A stretch of 64,000 bases of DNA from Novosphingobium sp. ERN07 (lineage in GTDB: Bacteria; Pseudomonadota; Alphaproteobacteria; Sphingomonadales; Sphingomonadaceae), in the NCBI RefSeq assembly GCF_012641335.1, contig NZ_JABAID010000011.1, positions 1-64,000 of the forward strand. The letters are read 5' to 3'. The position numbers and the translations under genes are program-made. This document shows positions 53,125 through 60,568 of the stretch, in pieces (position 1 is the stretch's first letter; each line of letters opens with the position of its first letter). The notes beneath the pieces are model-generated. The model made no database searches. It was given only the letters and a program-made list of their open reading frames with translations, and was not told the origin of the DNA.

Positions 53125-53745
53125 ATGTGCAACTTGTACCGCATGACCAAGGCCCCTGCGGAAATCGCCCGTCTGTTCGGCGCGCGCAGCGCCTCTGGCG
53201 CGAACTTCGCGGCCGAAGTCTACCCCGGCTATCCCGGCCTTGTCGTCGCCGAGGGCGAGACGCGGATCATGACCTGGGGTTTCCCGCTTGTCCTGAAGGC
53301 CAAGAACGGACAGCCGCTGAGGCCCAAGCCCGTCAACAATGCGCGCGAGGACAAGCTCGGCACATCGTTCTGGCACCCAAGCTTCGAGCGCCGCCGCTGC
53401 CTGATCCCGGTCAGCGCCTGGGCCGAGGCCGAGGGCATCAAGGGCCAGATGACCCGGACTTGGTACTCTCTGGCGGGCGCAGATGTCTTCGCGGTCGCCG
53501 GGCTGTGGCGCCCGACCGAGGAGTGGGGCGCGGCCTATTCGATGGTCATGGTCGCCGGCTGCCCGCAGATGGCCGAAGTACACGACCGCATGCCCGTCGT
53601 TTTGCGCCAAGAGAACTGGGAGCAATGGCTCGCGGGAACGCCCGCCGAAGCCTTCGCGCTGTGCCAGACCTGTCCCGATGAACTCGCCGTCGATCGCACA
53701 GCCGAACGCTGGGGGGCAGGAAGGTCCGCAGCGACGTCAGGCTGA
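53125..53745 (+). CDS. SRAP/YedK-type SOS-associated peptidase
   Basis: This 206-residue protein begins MCNLYRMTKAPAEIARLF, giving the catalytic Cys2 after Met removal. Other SRAP motifs are VNNAREDKLGTSFWHPSFERRRCLIPVSAWAEAEG (Asn and Glu of the active site), and EVHDRMPVVL with the conserved His. The HMCES/YedK family forms a covalent link to abasic sites in ssDNA and protects them. On a plasmid it may guard single-stranded DNA during transfer. It stands between DUF6771 and conserved small genes. Confidence 0.9.
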   Translation: MCNLYRMTKAPAEIARLFGARSASGANFAAEVYPGYPGLVVAEGETRIMTWGFPLVLKAKNGQPLRPKPVNNAREDKLGTSFWHPSFERRRCLIPVSAWAEAEGIKGQMTRTWYSLAGADVFAVAGLWRPTEEWGAAYSMVMVAGCPQMAEVHDRMPVVLRQENWEQWLAGTPAEAFALCQTCPDELAVDRTAERWGAGRSAATSG

Positions 53746-53759
53746 GGGGAGGGGGGCTT
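53744..53759 (+). repeat. Purine-rich leader element
   Basis: GAGGGGAGGGGGGCTT, starting at the second base of the SRAP stop codon. Confidence 0.6.
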
Positions 53760-53796
53760 CGCCGGTCAGATCAGACCCAAGCGAAAGGACCCGGCC

Positions 53797-54261
53797 ATGG
53801 GCGACCGAGCCCCCGTTCACATCACCATCGGCGGCGCACTGCCGCGCGAACATCTCGAAACCTTCGCGGCGCACGCGGGCGACTATGACCTGCGCACCGA
53901 ATGGGACGGCGAACCCTTCGATCCCGCAGCGCTGCCCGAAGACGAACCGCTTGAGCTCTACGGCACTGAACTCAACGGCGGGCAGATCCCCGAGATCGAC
54001 GCCTTCTGCGCCGAGCACGGCCTGCCGTTCCGCCGCTGGTCAGGCGGCTGCCCCGGCGCCTATCTCCCCGAGATCATACTGTTCGATGGGCACGGGCCGA
54101 TGCGCGACTACACGGCGAGCGAAGACGAGTACGTCCTCTTCCCGCCGTCGTGGATCAACAGTTTCACGCGGCTGCGCGATCTCAAACGCGAGATGGCCCG
54201 CGCCGAGCTGACCATCCCGGCCTTCGTGGTGACCGGAGGTGCGAGCGATGACCGTAGCTGA
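53797..54261 (+). CDS. Conserved plasmid hypothetical protein
   Basis: This 154-residue acidic protein begins MGDRAPVHITIGGALPREHLETF and has a core EIDAFCAEHGLPFRRWSGGCPGAYLPEIILFDG and a WINSFTRLRDLKREMARAEL helix. It contains no known catalytic motif. Its 3' end overlaps the next gene by 14 nt; the next ribosome site (GGAGG) is within its coding sequence, showing translational coupling. Confidence 0.65.
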   Translation: MGDRAPVHITIGGALPREHLETFAAHAGDYDLRTEWDGEPFDPAALPEDEPLELYGTELNGGQIPEIDAFCAEHGLPFRRWSGGCPGAYLPEIILFDGHGPMRDYTASEDEYVLFPPSWINSFTRLRDLKREMARAELTIPAFVVTGGASDDRS

Positions 54262-54589
54262 TGGGGCCCTGCTGGCCGCCTCGCGCGAGGCGGTGCTCGC
54301 CCGCTTCCCGCTGTCGCGGGTGAGCGAGGCCTTCTTCGACGACATGCTCGGCGTCCTGCCGCCGGCGCACATCGCGGACGTGCCGGGCTTCTTCGTCTCC
54401 GAGGCGGTGTGTGACGACGTCCACGCCCAGTTCGTTGCTGCCGGCGGTCGCTTCTACGGCGGCTATGTCGGGCTGAGGGATCGAGCGGGCCTCATCACCC
54501 ATGCGCGCATCGCGGCTTTTGATGCCGCCCATCCGGACGCGGTGGAACTCGCCTGGTATCCCGACGCCTGCGAGGAGGCCGCGCGATGA
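54248..54589 (+). CDS. Hypothetical plasmid protein
   Basis: This protein has 113 residues from ATG 54248 (GGAGG 9 nt upstream, inside the previous gene). It contains RFPLSRVSEAFFDDMLGVLPPAHIADVPGFFVSE and FYGGYVGLRDRAG. Its stop overlaps the start of the next gene as ATGA. It is part of a tightly packed backbone operon of unknown function. Confidence 0.6.
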   Translation: MTVADGALLAASREAVLARFPLSRVSEAFFDDMLGVLPPAHIADVPGFFVSEAVCDDVHAQFVAAGGRFYGGYVGLRDRAGLITHARIAAFDAAHPDAVELAWYPDACEEAAR

Positions 54590-55077
54590 GTCGGCACCGG
54601 ATCCTCGAACTCGGCGCCGGTCCCGCCGATGAGCCCTGCGCGCAGCTTGGGCAATGCGCGGACTTTGCCGAGGCCAACACCCTCGAACTGCTCGCCTACA
54701 AGGCCGCGATCATTGCCCTCAACGGCGAGCCGCCCCTGCCGCTCGGCTTTACCTTGGTCGCCAATGCGCATGATTTTGGGACATACCGGACCTTGTGGCT
54801 GGTCTCGGCGGAACTGCCCTTGCCCGAAGACGCGCAGGCCTGGCTCGACGACCTTGCGGAACCGGCCACCTGGATCGCGGCGGGATTTCCGCCGCCCGTG
54901 ACCTACGAGGGCTCGCGTGCCGTCATGCGCCCATTCCGCGAGGTTATCGCCGCCGCGCTCCAGATCACCCGGGCGAACGCCGACGGCAGCTTCTTCCCCG
55001 CTGCGAACGCGGAGCTCCACCGCAACCTGCTCGCCGCCTACGGTCCTGCCACGGTCGCTGCCGCCGACAGCGGGTAA
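54586..55077 (+). CDS. Hypothetical plasmid protein
   Basis: This 163-residue protein overlaps the previous stop (ATGA). It contains LGQCADFAEANTLELLAYKAAIIALNGEPPLPLGFTLV and a C-terminal ITRANADGSFFPAANAELHRNLLAAYG. It does not match a family known to me. A purine-rich element follows directly after its TAA. Confidence 0.6.
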   Translation: MSRHRILELGAGPADEPCAQLGQCADFAEANTLELLAYKAAIIALNGEPPLPLGFTLVANAHDFGTYRTLWLVSAELPLPEDAQAWLDDLAEPATWIAAGFPPPVTYEGSRAVMRPFREVIAAALQITRANADGSFFPAANAELHRNLLAAYGPATVAAADSG

Positions 55078-55093
55078 GGGGAGGGGGCTGGAG
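55076..55093 (+). repeat. Purine-rich leader element
   Basis: AAGGGGAGGGGGCTGGAG, beginning within the TAA stop of the preceding gene. Confidence 0.6.
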
Positions 55094-55122
55094 CTGGGCG
55101 ATCCTAAAGGGAGTCCAAGCCC

Positions 55123-55635
55123 ATGCCTCGCTTCTATGCCGGGATCGGTGCGCGCGTGACGCCGCCCGAGATCCTCAGCCTGATGACCCGCGCTGCCTTC
55201 GCGCTCACCAAACGCGGCTACGTCCTGCGCTCGGGCCACGCGATCGGCGCCGACAGCGCGTTCGAGCGCGGAGCCGGCCGCGATGCGCAGATCTTCCTGC
55301 CGGCGGCGGGCTGGCGCGGTTCGGCAAGCGCGTTTCATCCCGAGACGCTCGGCGACGAGCTCTGGGGCAGGGCACGAGCCATCGCCGCCGCGCACCATCC
55401 GGCCTTTGCCGGGCTCTCGGCGTTCGTCCAGGCGCTCCACACCCGCAACGTGTTCCAGGCCTTGGGGCCCAGCCTCAATAGCCCTGCGGAATTCGTGCTG
55501 TGCTGGACCGCCGACGGTGAGGCCTCGGGCGGGACCGGCCAGGCGTTGCGGATTGCCGCCAGTCACGGCGTCCCCGTCTTCAATCTCCAGCGCGAGCGCG
55601 AACGCGCCCACGTCGAGCGCCACCTCGTTCTCTGA
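55123..55635 (+). CDS. DprA/YpsA-like SLOG-domain protein
   Basis: This 170-residue protein begins MPRFYAGIGARVTPPEIL and has LRSGHAIGADSAFERGAGRDAQIFLPAAGW, the nucleotide-binding pattern of DprA/SLOG Rossmann proteins (GIGAR, SGxAxGAD). SLOG proteins bind nucleotides or DNA, and some act as sensors in defence systems. Its short length suggests a stand-alone SLOG fold. It is preceded by a purine-rich element 30 bp upstream and is a plasmid backbone gene. Confidence 0.75.
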   Translation: MPRFYAGIGARVTPPEILSLMTRAAFALTKRGYVLRSGHAIGADSAFERGAGRDAQIFLPAAGWRGSASAFHPETLGDELWGRARAIAAAHHPAFAGLSAFVQALHTRNVFQALGPSLNSPAEFVLCWTADGEASGGTGQALRIAASHGVPVFNLQRERERAHVERHLVL

Positions 55636-55722
55636 CCCGATCAAATCCGCGTCTTCCGCCCGTTCTATCCCTTGCCTTGGCAACGGGATGCGTCGGCGCG
55701 CGGCAACACGAAAGTCCCAGCC

Positions 55723-56226
55723 ATGTCCTCGATCACGCTCACTCTTGAACTTGCCTGCACTCGCGAGGAAGCCGCGCGCTTTGCCGCGGTCGAGCTGTTC
55801 CTCGCCGAGGTGGCCGAAGACGCCGAGGCCGAGCCCCCGGCCGAACTCGACGCGGTCTTCGGTGCTCGCCCACGCGAGACGATCCTCGGCCTTGCCGGGT
55901 ACCCGCAGCCGCTCGGAATCACCTGCCGGTACGACAGCGAGGGTGGCGTGATGACGCTCGCGGCGACGTGCGGCAAACCCAACCTCGCTGCGCTCCCAGT
56001 GCTGTTGCTCTGGCTCTATCCCGACAAGCTGCCCATCGCTTACTCGGTCCACGTGACCGAGCGACCTGACCTTGCGGTCTGGACCATCGTCGGCCTCAAT
56101 CGGATCGAGATCACCCAGCACGAGGAAGAGGTAGTGACGCGGCTCGAAGCCTTGCGGGCAGGGGGCGACGCGCCCCGGCGCCTCGACCTGCTGCCGACAA
56201 AACCGCTGCCCCGATCGGACGACTGA
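55723..56226 (+). CDS. Hypothetical plasmid protein
   Basis: This protein has 167 residues from ATG 55723, chosen over a TTG 51 nt upstream because coding-like sequence starts here; no strong ribosome site precedes it. It has two tandem strands-and-helices blocks: ITLTLELACTREEAARFAAVELFLAEVAE and KPNLAALPVLLLWLYPDKLPIAYSVHV. It converges on DUF1173, with 6 nt between the stops. Not recognised. Confidence 0.6.
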   Translation: MSSITLTLELACTREEAARFAAVELFLAEVAEDAEAEPPAELDAVFGARPRETILGLAGYPQPLGITCRYDSEGGVMTLAATCGKPNLAALPVLLLWLYPDKLPIAYSVHVTERPDLAVWTIVGLNRIEITQHEEEVVTRLEALRAGGDAPRRLDLLPTKPLPRSDD

Positions 56227-56232
56227 TCCCGC

Positions 56233-57480
56233 TCAGGCGGCTTGCTGCGCGTCCCAGCTTCGCCGCGGCGGCCGGCTGACGCGGGCCGGGAGCGGCTCGC
56301 CTTCCTTCCACAGCATATGCGCGACGCCTTGCCCGGCGAGCAGCGCTTCCAGCGGCTCCGCCACCTCATTGTCGCGGTCATGGATGTGGATGGCGCTGGC
56401 TTCCTCGCCGGTGTCCTTGAGCACCAGGCTGGCGATCGGCGTGTCGGTGTCGAGATTGACGCGCAGGCCTTTCACGAACCGCCGCTTCTCCGCGACCGCC
56501 TTGCCGACGAGATAGCGCTCGTCGCTGGTCTCATAGGGCAGCCACTCGGGCGTCACCGGCATCAGCGCGACCTCGATGAGGTCGAAGGTGCCCTCGCGGC
56601 GGCGCGCGAACGAGCCGGCGAGAACCAGATGGCCGCTTTTGCCGTTCGGCCCATCCTGCGCCTGCCACAGCGCGAGTTCGCCCGCGAACCGCTTGTGGAA
56701 GCGCCGCGCCATGTCCTGGTCCATCACGAAGGGCATGTCGCCGACATGGCGCAGGACAATTCTTTCCGCGCCGTGCGCGGCAACGATCTCCTTGATCTCG
56801 CCCACGACCACCATCATCTCGTCCCGCGAGGCATAGACCCGGGCGAGGGCCGCGCGGCGGCGGGCCCGGATTTGCTCTTTCTCCTCGATCTTGAAGCTCT
56901 CGGGCACGAACAGCACGTGGGGCAGGGCTTCCTGCTTCGCCCGGCAGCTTGCCGCCGCCTCGAGCAGCGCGCGGCGCACCACGAACCACGTCCGCTTGCC
57001 CGCCATCTTCGGATGCCAGTGGGTCAGTTCGGCCCGGTCCCAGAGGACATGCAGCAGTCCGCGCATCGACAGCTTCTGGCCCGACGACTTCACCGTTGGC
57101 TTGTCGTTGGTGAGCGCCGCGGGGGCGAGCCGGGCGGCCCCGCGCGACAGCGGGAAGCCGAGCTTCAGGCTGGTCTCGCCGCTGGCGTCATCGTCGATGA
57201 CCGCGCTCCCGCGCACCTGGCCCATGCCGGTGAGGTAATCGGGCGCCTCGTAATGATCGCAGGCGGTCGCATGGTGCGCGCCCGAGCCCGGCCAACGCGC
57301 GAGCACGTAGCCATTCTGGCGGTGCGAGATGTAGAGGGGGAGGTCGGTTCCCTTGCGGCATTCGCAATGGACCGGGCTTTTGCGCTCGTAGGCCTCGCGC
57401 AGCACGTGCTGAAGTTCATCGCCTTCGGCCACGCTGCGGCCGAGCACACGGTATCGCTGGATCATTGGGGTCTGCTCCAA
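56233..57480 (-). CDS. DUF1173 plasmid protein
   Basis: This 415-residue protein matches the DUF1173 pattern: an N-terminal Cys/His-rich segment (VHCECRKGTDLPLYISHRQNGYVLARWPGSGAHHATACDHY, about 37-77) that could bind zinc, then SMRGLLHVLWDRAELTHWHPKMAGKRTWFVVRRAL and a long C-terminal domain. The first of two possible ATGs was taken. DUF1173 proteins are typical of alphaproteobacterial plasmids; activity unknown. It is divergent from the pentapeptide repeat gene. Confidence 0.8.
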   Translation of the reverse strand: MEQTPMIQRYRVLGRSVAEGDELQHVLREAYERKSPVHCECRKGTDLPLYISHRQNGYVLARWPGSGAHHATACDHYEAPDYLTGMGQVRGSAVIDDDASGETSLKLGFPLSRGAARLAPAALTNDKPTVKSSGQKLSMRGLLHVLWDRAELTHWHPKMAGKRTWFVVRRALLEAAASCRAKQEALPHVLFVPESFKIEEKEQIRARRRAALARVYASRDEMMVVVGEIKEIVAAHGAERIVLRHVGDMPFVMDQDMARRFHKRFAGELALWQAQDGPNGKSGHLVLAGSFARRREGTFDLIEVALMPVTPEWLPYETSDERYLVGKAVAEKRRFVKGLRVNLDTDTPIASLVLKDTGEEASAIHIHDRDNEVAEPLEALLAGQGVAHMLWKEGEPLPARVSRPPRRSWDAQQAA

Positions 57481-57688
57481 TTTCTCGCGATCGACGCTGC
57501 CCGTTCGACCTCTCGCGCATCTCCTTTGTATGACGCGGCCCCGGATGGGCGCGCTGGGGCCAGTCTATGCTGGCCTTGCGGGTGCGGCAAGCCTGCCGAG
57601 CGGACGCTTCGAGCCTGCCGCTGCACAACCGTGGAGGCCGCCCGCGGTTTGCTGGCGTGGCGGCATATGCCGCGCTACCGGTCCTCTG

Positions 57689-58378
57689 ATGGACGACATA
57701 TTCGCTTCGCAGCCCATTGCAGGCGCCACCCTGGCGCGCAGCGACATCGCGCGCCTGATCGGCAGCGCCCCGCGCACACTCGTCGACTGCGACCTTGAAG
57801 AGGCCGACCTCTCCGGGCTCGACCTCACCCGCTGGCGCTTCGAACGCTGCAACCTTCGGCGCAGCGATCTTGCGGGGGCAAAGCTTGAAGGTACGGTCTG
57901 GCAGTCCTGCCGGGGACCGTTCGCCAATTTCTCGGGCGCGAACCTCAGCGAAGCCGAGTTCGTCGGCGGCGACTGGAACAATTGCGCGATGCGCCGGGCC
58001 ACCCTGACCTCGACCCGGTTCACCGGCTCCAAGCTCACCGGCGCCGATTTCACCGAGGCGCGCGCCATGCACATCCACTTCGAGGAAGTGCTGCTGGTCT
58101 CGGCCAAGCTGCCCGGCTTCTCGTTCCGCAAGGAAACCCTGCGCCGGGTTGATCTGTCCGGTGCCGATCTGCGCAAGGGCGATTTTCGCATGACGGTGTT
58201 CGAGGACTGTTCCTTGCGCGAGGCGATGGTGGCGGGATCGCGGTTCGAGGGCTCTGACCTGCGCGGCGCCGACCTCGGCGGGCTGCGCCTGGTCGATGCC
58301 GGGCTGTTTCGCGGGGCGACGATCTCGCGGGAGCAGGCCGGGCAATTGCTGGGCGAACTTGGGCTCAACGTCCGCTAG
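57689..58378 (+). CDS. Pentapeptide repeat protein
   Basis: This protein has 229 residues from ATG 57689; the region between 57481 and 57688 has open frames but no coding signature. It consists of A(D/N)LXX-type repeats: CDLEEADLSGLDLTRW, CNLRRSDLAGAKLEGT, ANLSEAEFVGGDW, then VDLSGADLRKGDFRM and RFEGSDLRGADLGGLRL. These form a right-handed beta-helix. Such proteins can protect topoisomerases (Qnr-like) or mimic DNA, which would make sense for plasmid defence. No such function can be shown from the sequence. Confidence 0.85.
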   Translation: MDDIFASQPIAGATLARSDIARLIGSAPRTLVDCDLEEADLSGLDLTRWRFERCNLRRSDLAGAKLEGTVWQSCRGPFANFSGANLSEAEFVGGDWNNCAMRRATLTSTRFTGSKLTGADFTEARAMHIHFEEVLLVSAKLPGFSFRKETLRRVDLSGADLRKGDFRMTVFEDCSLREAMVAGSRFEGSDLRGADLGGLRLVDAGLFRGATISREQAGQLLGELGLNVR

Positions 58379-58400
58379 CCGCAGGGCGGGACCGCTTGCC

Positions 58401-58589
58401 TCAGTCCGCGGCGCGCTGGTCCTTGTCCAGCTGTTCGCTTACGCCTTCGGCAAGGCCGAGGCACAGCGCGGCTTCCTCGCGCGTGAGCATGATCTCTTCA
58501 GCACCGAACACGGCAAGCTTCGTGCGCAGGACCTGCGCCATCGCGCGCGCCACCTGCAAGGCGCTTGGCATTTGCTGTGGATCAGCCAT
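58401..58589 (-). CDS. Small hypothetical protein
   Basis: This protein has 62 residues from ATG 58589 (AAAGGA upstream): MADPQQMPSALQVARAMAQ, then LAVFGAEEIMLTREEAALCLGLAEGVSEQLDK. It is helical and acidic and ends 22 nt from the pentapeptide repeat stop, tail to tail. Not recognised. Confidence 0.5.
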   Translation of the reverse strand: MADPQQMPSALQVARAMAQVLRTKLAVFGAEEIMLTREEAALCLGLAEGVSEQLDKDQRAAD

Positions 58590-58711
58590 GTGCCGGGATC
58601 CTTTCCCCTGGGCAGCTCTGCCTGCGGCAGCGGGGCCGGACAAGTTGAGCTGGTGGGACGAGCATACCGGTTTTGGCGGGGTCTGGCGAGGTAGTGAAGA
58701 GGGAAGGGGCA

Positions 58712-58744
58712 CCCCGGCGCCCGCGTCCCACGCGGGCGCCGGGG
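58712..58744. other. 14-bp perfect hairpin in divergent gap
   Basis: CCCCGGCGCCCGCG and CGCGGGCGCCGGGG pair perfectly around a 5-nt loop. It lies between two divergent genes, where neither should terminate, so a regulatory or protein-binding role is more likely than a terminator. Confidence 0.5.
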
Positions 58745-58905
58745 CGACCCGCTCTACTCGCTAGGGCGGAGCGTCGGCGCTTTCGCACCGCCGCCCACCC
58801 AAGCTCGCCGGCATGGATGCCGGCCCTGCGGGTGACGATCGGGGCCAGTGGGGAAGACGGCGAGGCTGGTTGGCGTCGGCGGGCGAGGGCGCTAGACTCC
58901 GCCCC

Positions 58906-59250
58906 ATGCCGATCGTTCTTGCTGCCGCCGTCCTCTGTCTCGCACCTTCCGTCCACGACGGCGACACGATCCGCTGCGGCCGCGAGCGGGTCCGCATCGC
59001 CAATATCGATGCACCCGAATTGCCTGACAGCCCAAAGTGCAAGGACCGGCGGCGGTCCTACGCATGGTGCGACTTTGCCGCGGGCGAAGCATCGCGGGTT
59101 ACCCTTGCGCGGCTGCTGTCGCGTGGGCGGGTCATGATCACGCGACTTGGCACCGACCCCTACGGGCGGACGCTTGCCACGGTCTCGGTGAACGGCGTGG
59201 ACGCCGGCGACTATCTGGTCGCGCAAGGCCTCGCGAGGCCGTGGCGCTGA
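58906..59250 (+). CDS. Thermonuclease family protein (SNase-like)
   Basis: This protein has 114 residues from ATG 58906, with a signal peptide (MPIVLAAAVLCLAPS). The staphylococcal-nuclease motifs are VHDGDTIRCGRERVRIANIDAPEL (about 16-40, with the DGDT and DAPE calcium/active-site residues) and GTDPYGRTLATVSVNGVDAGDYLVAQGLA. It would cleave DNA or RNA outside the cytoplasm, possibly during conjugation. It is a conserved part of this backbone. Confidence 0.88.
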   Translation: MPIVLAAAVLCLAPSVHDGDTIRCGRERVRIANIDAPELPDSPKCKDRRRSYAWCDFAAGEASRVTLARLLSRGRVMITRLGTDPYGRTLATVSVNGVDAGDYLVAQGLARPWR

Positions 59251-59544
59251 GCGTCCTTATCGAGAGGGGCGAGCCTGGCTCGCCTGCGGGCGCCAGCTTG
59301 CGCATCTGACCAAGACCCTTGCCGAGGCGCATGGCGCTGGACGGGGAGGGGCTGGTCGCGGCTTCGTGTGACCCCACGCGTCACTGACCAGCATGGTGCG
59401 GGGGCCGAGGAAGGCAATGCCCTCTGCCGCGGGCGCTGACGGTTGAGAGCAGGTCCTGGCAAAATGGCCGAGGCTGACGGGTCTGACCTTGGCGGGGATC
59501 CGCTGGGCCTGACCTGACGAAACCGCCCTTCGTTTGCCGATGAA

Positions 59545-59729
59545 CCCTGCAGGGCCAGTCCCTGGCCGCAACCCAAAAGCAGCGGACCGTGAAGCCCTTC
59601 AGGCTTACCGCACCACTCCTCGCTTTTGGGTTTCCCTCACATGCGTTCGGTGCGGGCCCGAGCCTTTGGCCCTGCCTGTGGTGTTCATCGGCGGGCGGTT
59701 CCGCCGAGTTCAAGCCACGGAGATACCCC
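59545..59729 (+). promoter_or_regulatory. Structured ssb leader (candidate cis-regulatory RNA)
   Basis: The 185 bases before ssb are rich in complementary pairs: 11-bp arms AACCCAAAAGC (59570-59580) and GCTTTTGGGTT (59622-59632) with an inner AAGCC/GGCTT hairpin, and GGCCAG/CTGGCC at 59553-59567. A short frame also runs through it into ssb. The rest of the gap (59251-59544) shows nothing I can support. Confidence 0.4.
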
Positions 59730-60065
59730 ATGAAGAACCTCGTCATCCTGATCGGCCGCATCGCCGCCGCTCCTGAAACCCGCCACGCCGGCGAGACCGC
59801 GATCACTTCGTTCACCCTCGTCACCGATCGCCCCAAGCTGGTCGATGGCAAAACGGTCAAGAACGAGGCCGGCTACACCGAGACCCTCGCCGAATTCCAC
59901 CGCGTCACCGCCTTCAACGGCCTCGGGACTTCAGTCGCCAAGCACAAGAAGAAGGGCGACCTGGTCGAGGTGCAGGGCCGCCTCCACTACTCGAAGTGGA
60001 CCGATCGCGAGGGCGTCGAACGCTACGCGGTCGAGATCGTCGCCGAGGAAGTCCTCTTCCTCTGA
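59730..60065 (+). CDS. ssb: Single-stranded DNA-binding protein
   Basis: This protein has 111 residues from ATG 59730 (GGAGA upstream), beginning MKNLVILIGRIAAAPETRHAGETAI. It has the OB-fold pattern of SSB (FTLVTDRPKLVDGKTV, TEFHRVTAFNGLGTSVAKHKKKGDLVEVQGRL) but lacks the acidic C-terminal tail, ending in AVEIVAEEVLFL. It would coat plasmid ssDNA during replication or transfer. A terminator follows 11 nt after the stop. Confidence 0.92.
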   Translation: MKNLVILIGRIAAAPETRHAGETAITSFTLVTDRPKLVDGKTVKNEAGYTETLAEFHRVTAFNGLGTSVAKHKKKGDLVEVQGRLHYSKWTDREGVERYAVEIVAEEVLFL

Positions 60066-60076
60066 CGCCCGAGCCG

Positions 60077-60099
60077 GGGAGGCGGCAGCGCCGCCTCCC
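60077..60099 (+). terminator. Terminator of ssb
   Basis: A perfect 10-bp stem (GGGAGGCGGC/GCCGCCTCCC) with a 3-nt loop, followed by ATTT, 11 nt after the ssb stop. Confidence 0.7.
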
Positions 60100-60194
60100 A
60101 TTTGGCCAAGGCCAGCCCCCCATCACTCATGCAGTCGCTGCGACGGACGAACCACCGGTTGCGAAAAAGGCAACCCGCGGCGTCTATTTCGCAC

Positions 60195-60292
60195 TTGCAG
60201 CATCAGAACCCTGCACCCATATCAGCAGGGCCTTTCAGGCATCCTCTCCCAAAACTTTCCAAGGGGCCGGCTCACGCTGGCCCCATTTTTTT
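60195..60292 (+). ncRNA. Candidate small RNA between two terminators
   Basis: This interval has no open frame. A possible promoter, TTGCGA (60159-60164) - 18 bp - TCTATT, lies upstream. The transcript would hold a CCCTGC/GCAGGG hairpin (60209-60230) and a CCT/AGG hairpin, then a single-stranded CATCCTCTCCC segment complementary to Shine-Dalgarno sequences, and end in a canonical terminator. This layout matches the C-rich-loop sRNAs of alphaproteobacteria. Confidence 0.45.
60263..60292 (+). terminator. Canonical rho-independent terminator
   Basis: GGGGCCGGC pairs with GCTGGCCCC around a TCAC loop and is followed by A and seven T residues. It is the clearest intrinsic terminator in the window, and it lies 164 nt beyond the ssb terminator with no gene between them. 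Confidence 0.85.
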
Positions 60293-60336
60293 GCCTGCCG
60301 GATCGGCGGCTTGTGCCCCTTCGGGCATGGCATCTG

Positions 60337-60556
60337 TGACACTTTGCCCTCGGGCGGAGTGTCAAGTTGCGCCGCGCGCGTGACATGACAGGAAGGGCGG
60401 GTCATCGATCATGCCTGCACGATCTCTAAAGCGGTCGGGGAGAAAGGGCAGCGCACGTGGCCGCGCAAATCAGATGGCGCCTCCGGGCGAAGTGTCACGG
60501 GCGACAAACGACAGTGCAAGGCACAAAGGGGATTCACAGGATTCACCTTTTGTGCT
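60337..60556. promoter_or_regulatory. Operator-like repeats upstream of wHTH gene
   Basis: CGGGCGRAGTGTCA occurs at 60351-60364 and 60485-60498. The first copy is half of a 28-bp dyad (TGACACT/AGTGTCA with inner GCCC/GGGC). Just before the start codon is a second dyad, GCACAAA (60522-60528)/TTTGTGC (60550-60556), enclosing two GGATTCAC copies. Both could bind the product of the next gene. Confidence 0.5.
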
Positions 60557-60568
60557 CAATACTGCTCG

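Noticed and set aside
54463..56121. 552-residue minus-strand frame
   Set aside because: It runs antisense to four well-supported plus-strand genes with coupled starts.
56242..57798. 518-residue plus-strand frame
   Set aside because: It is a shadow of DUF1173 on the other strand.
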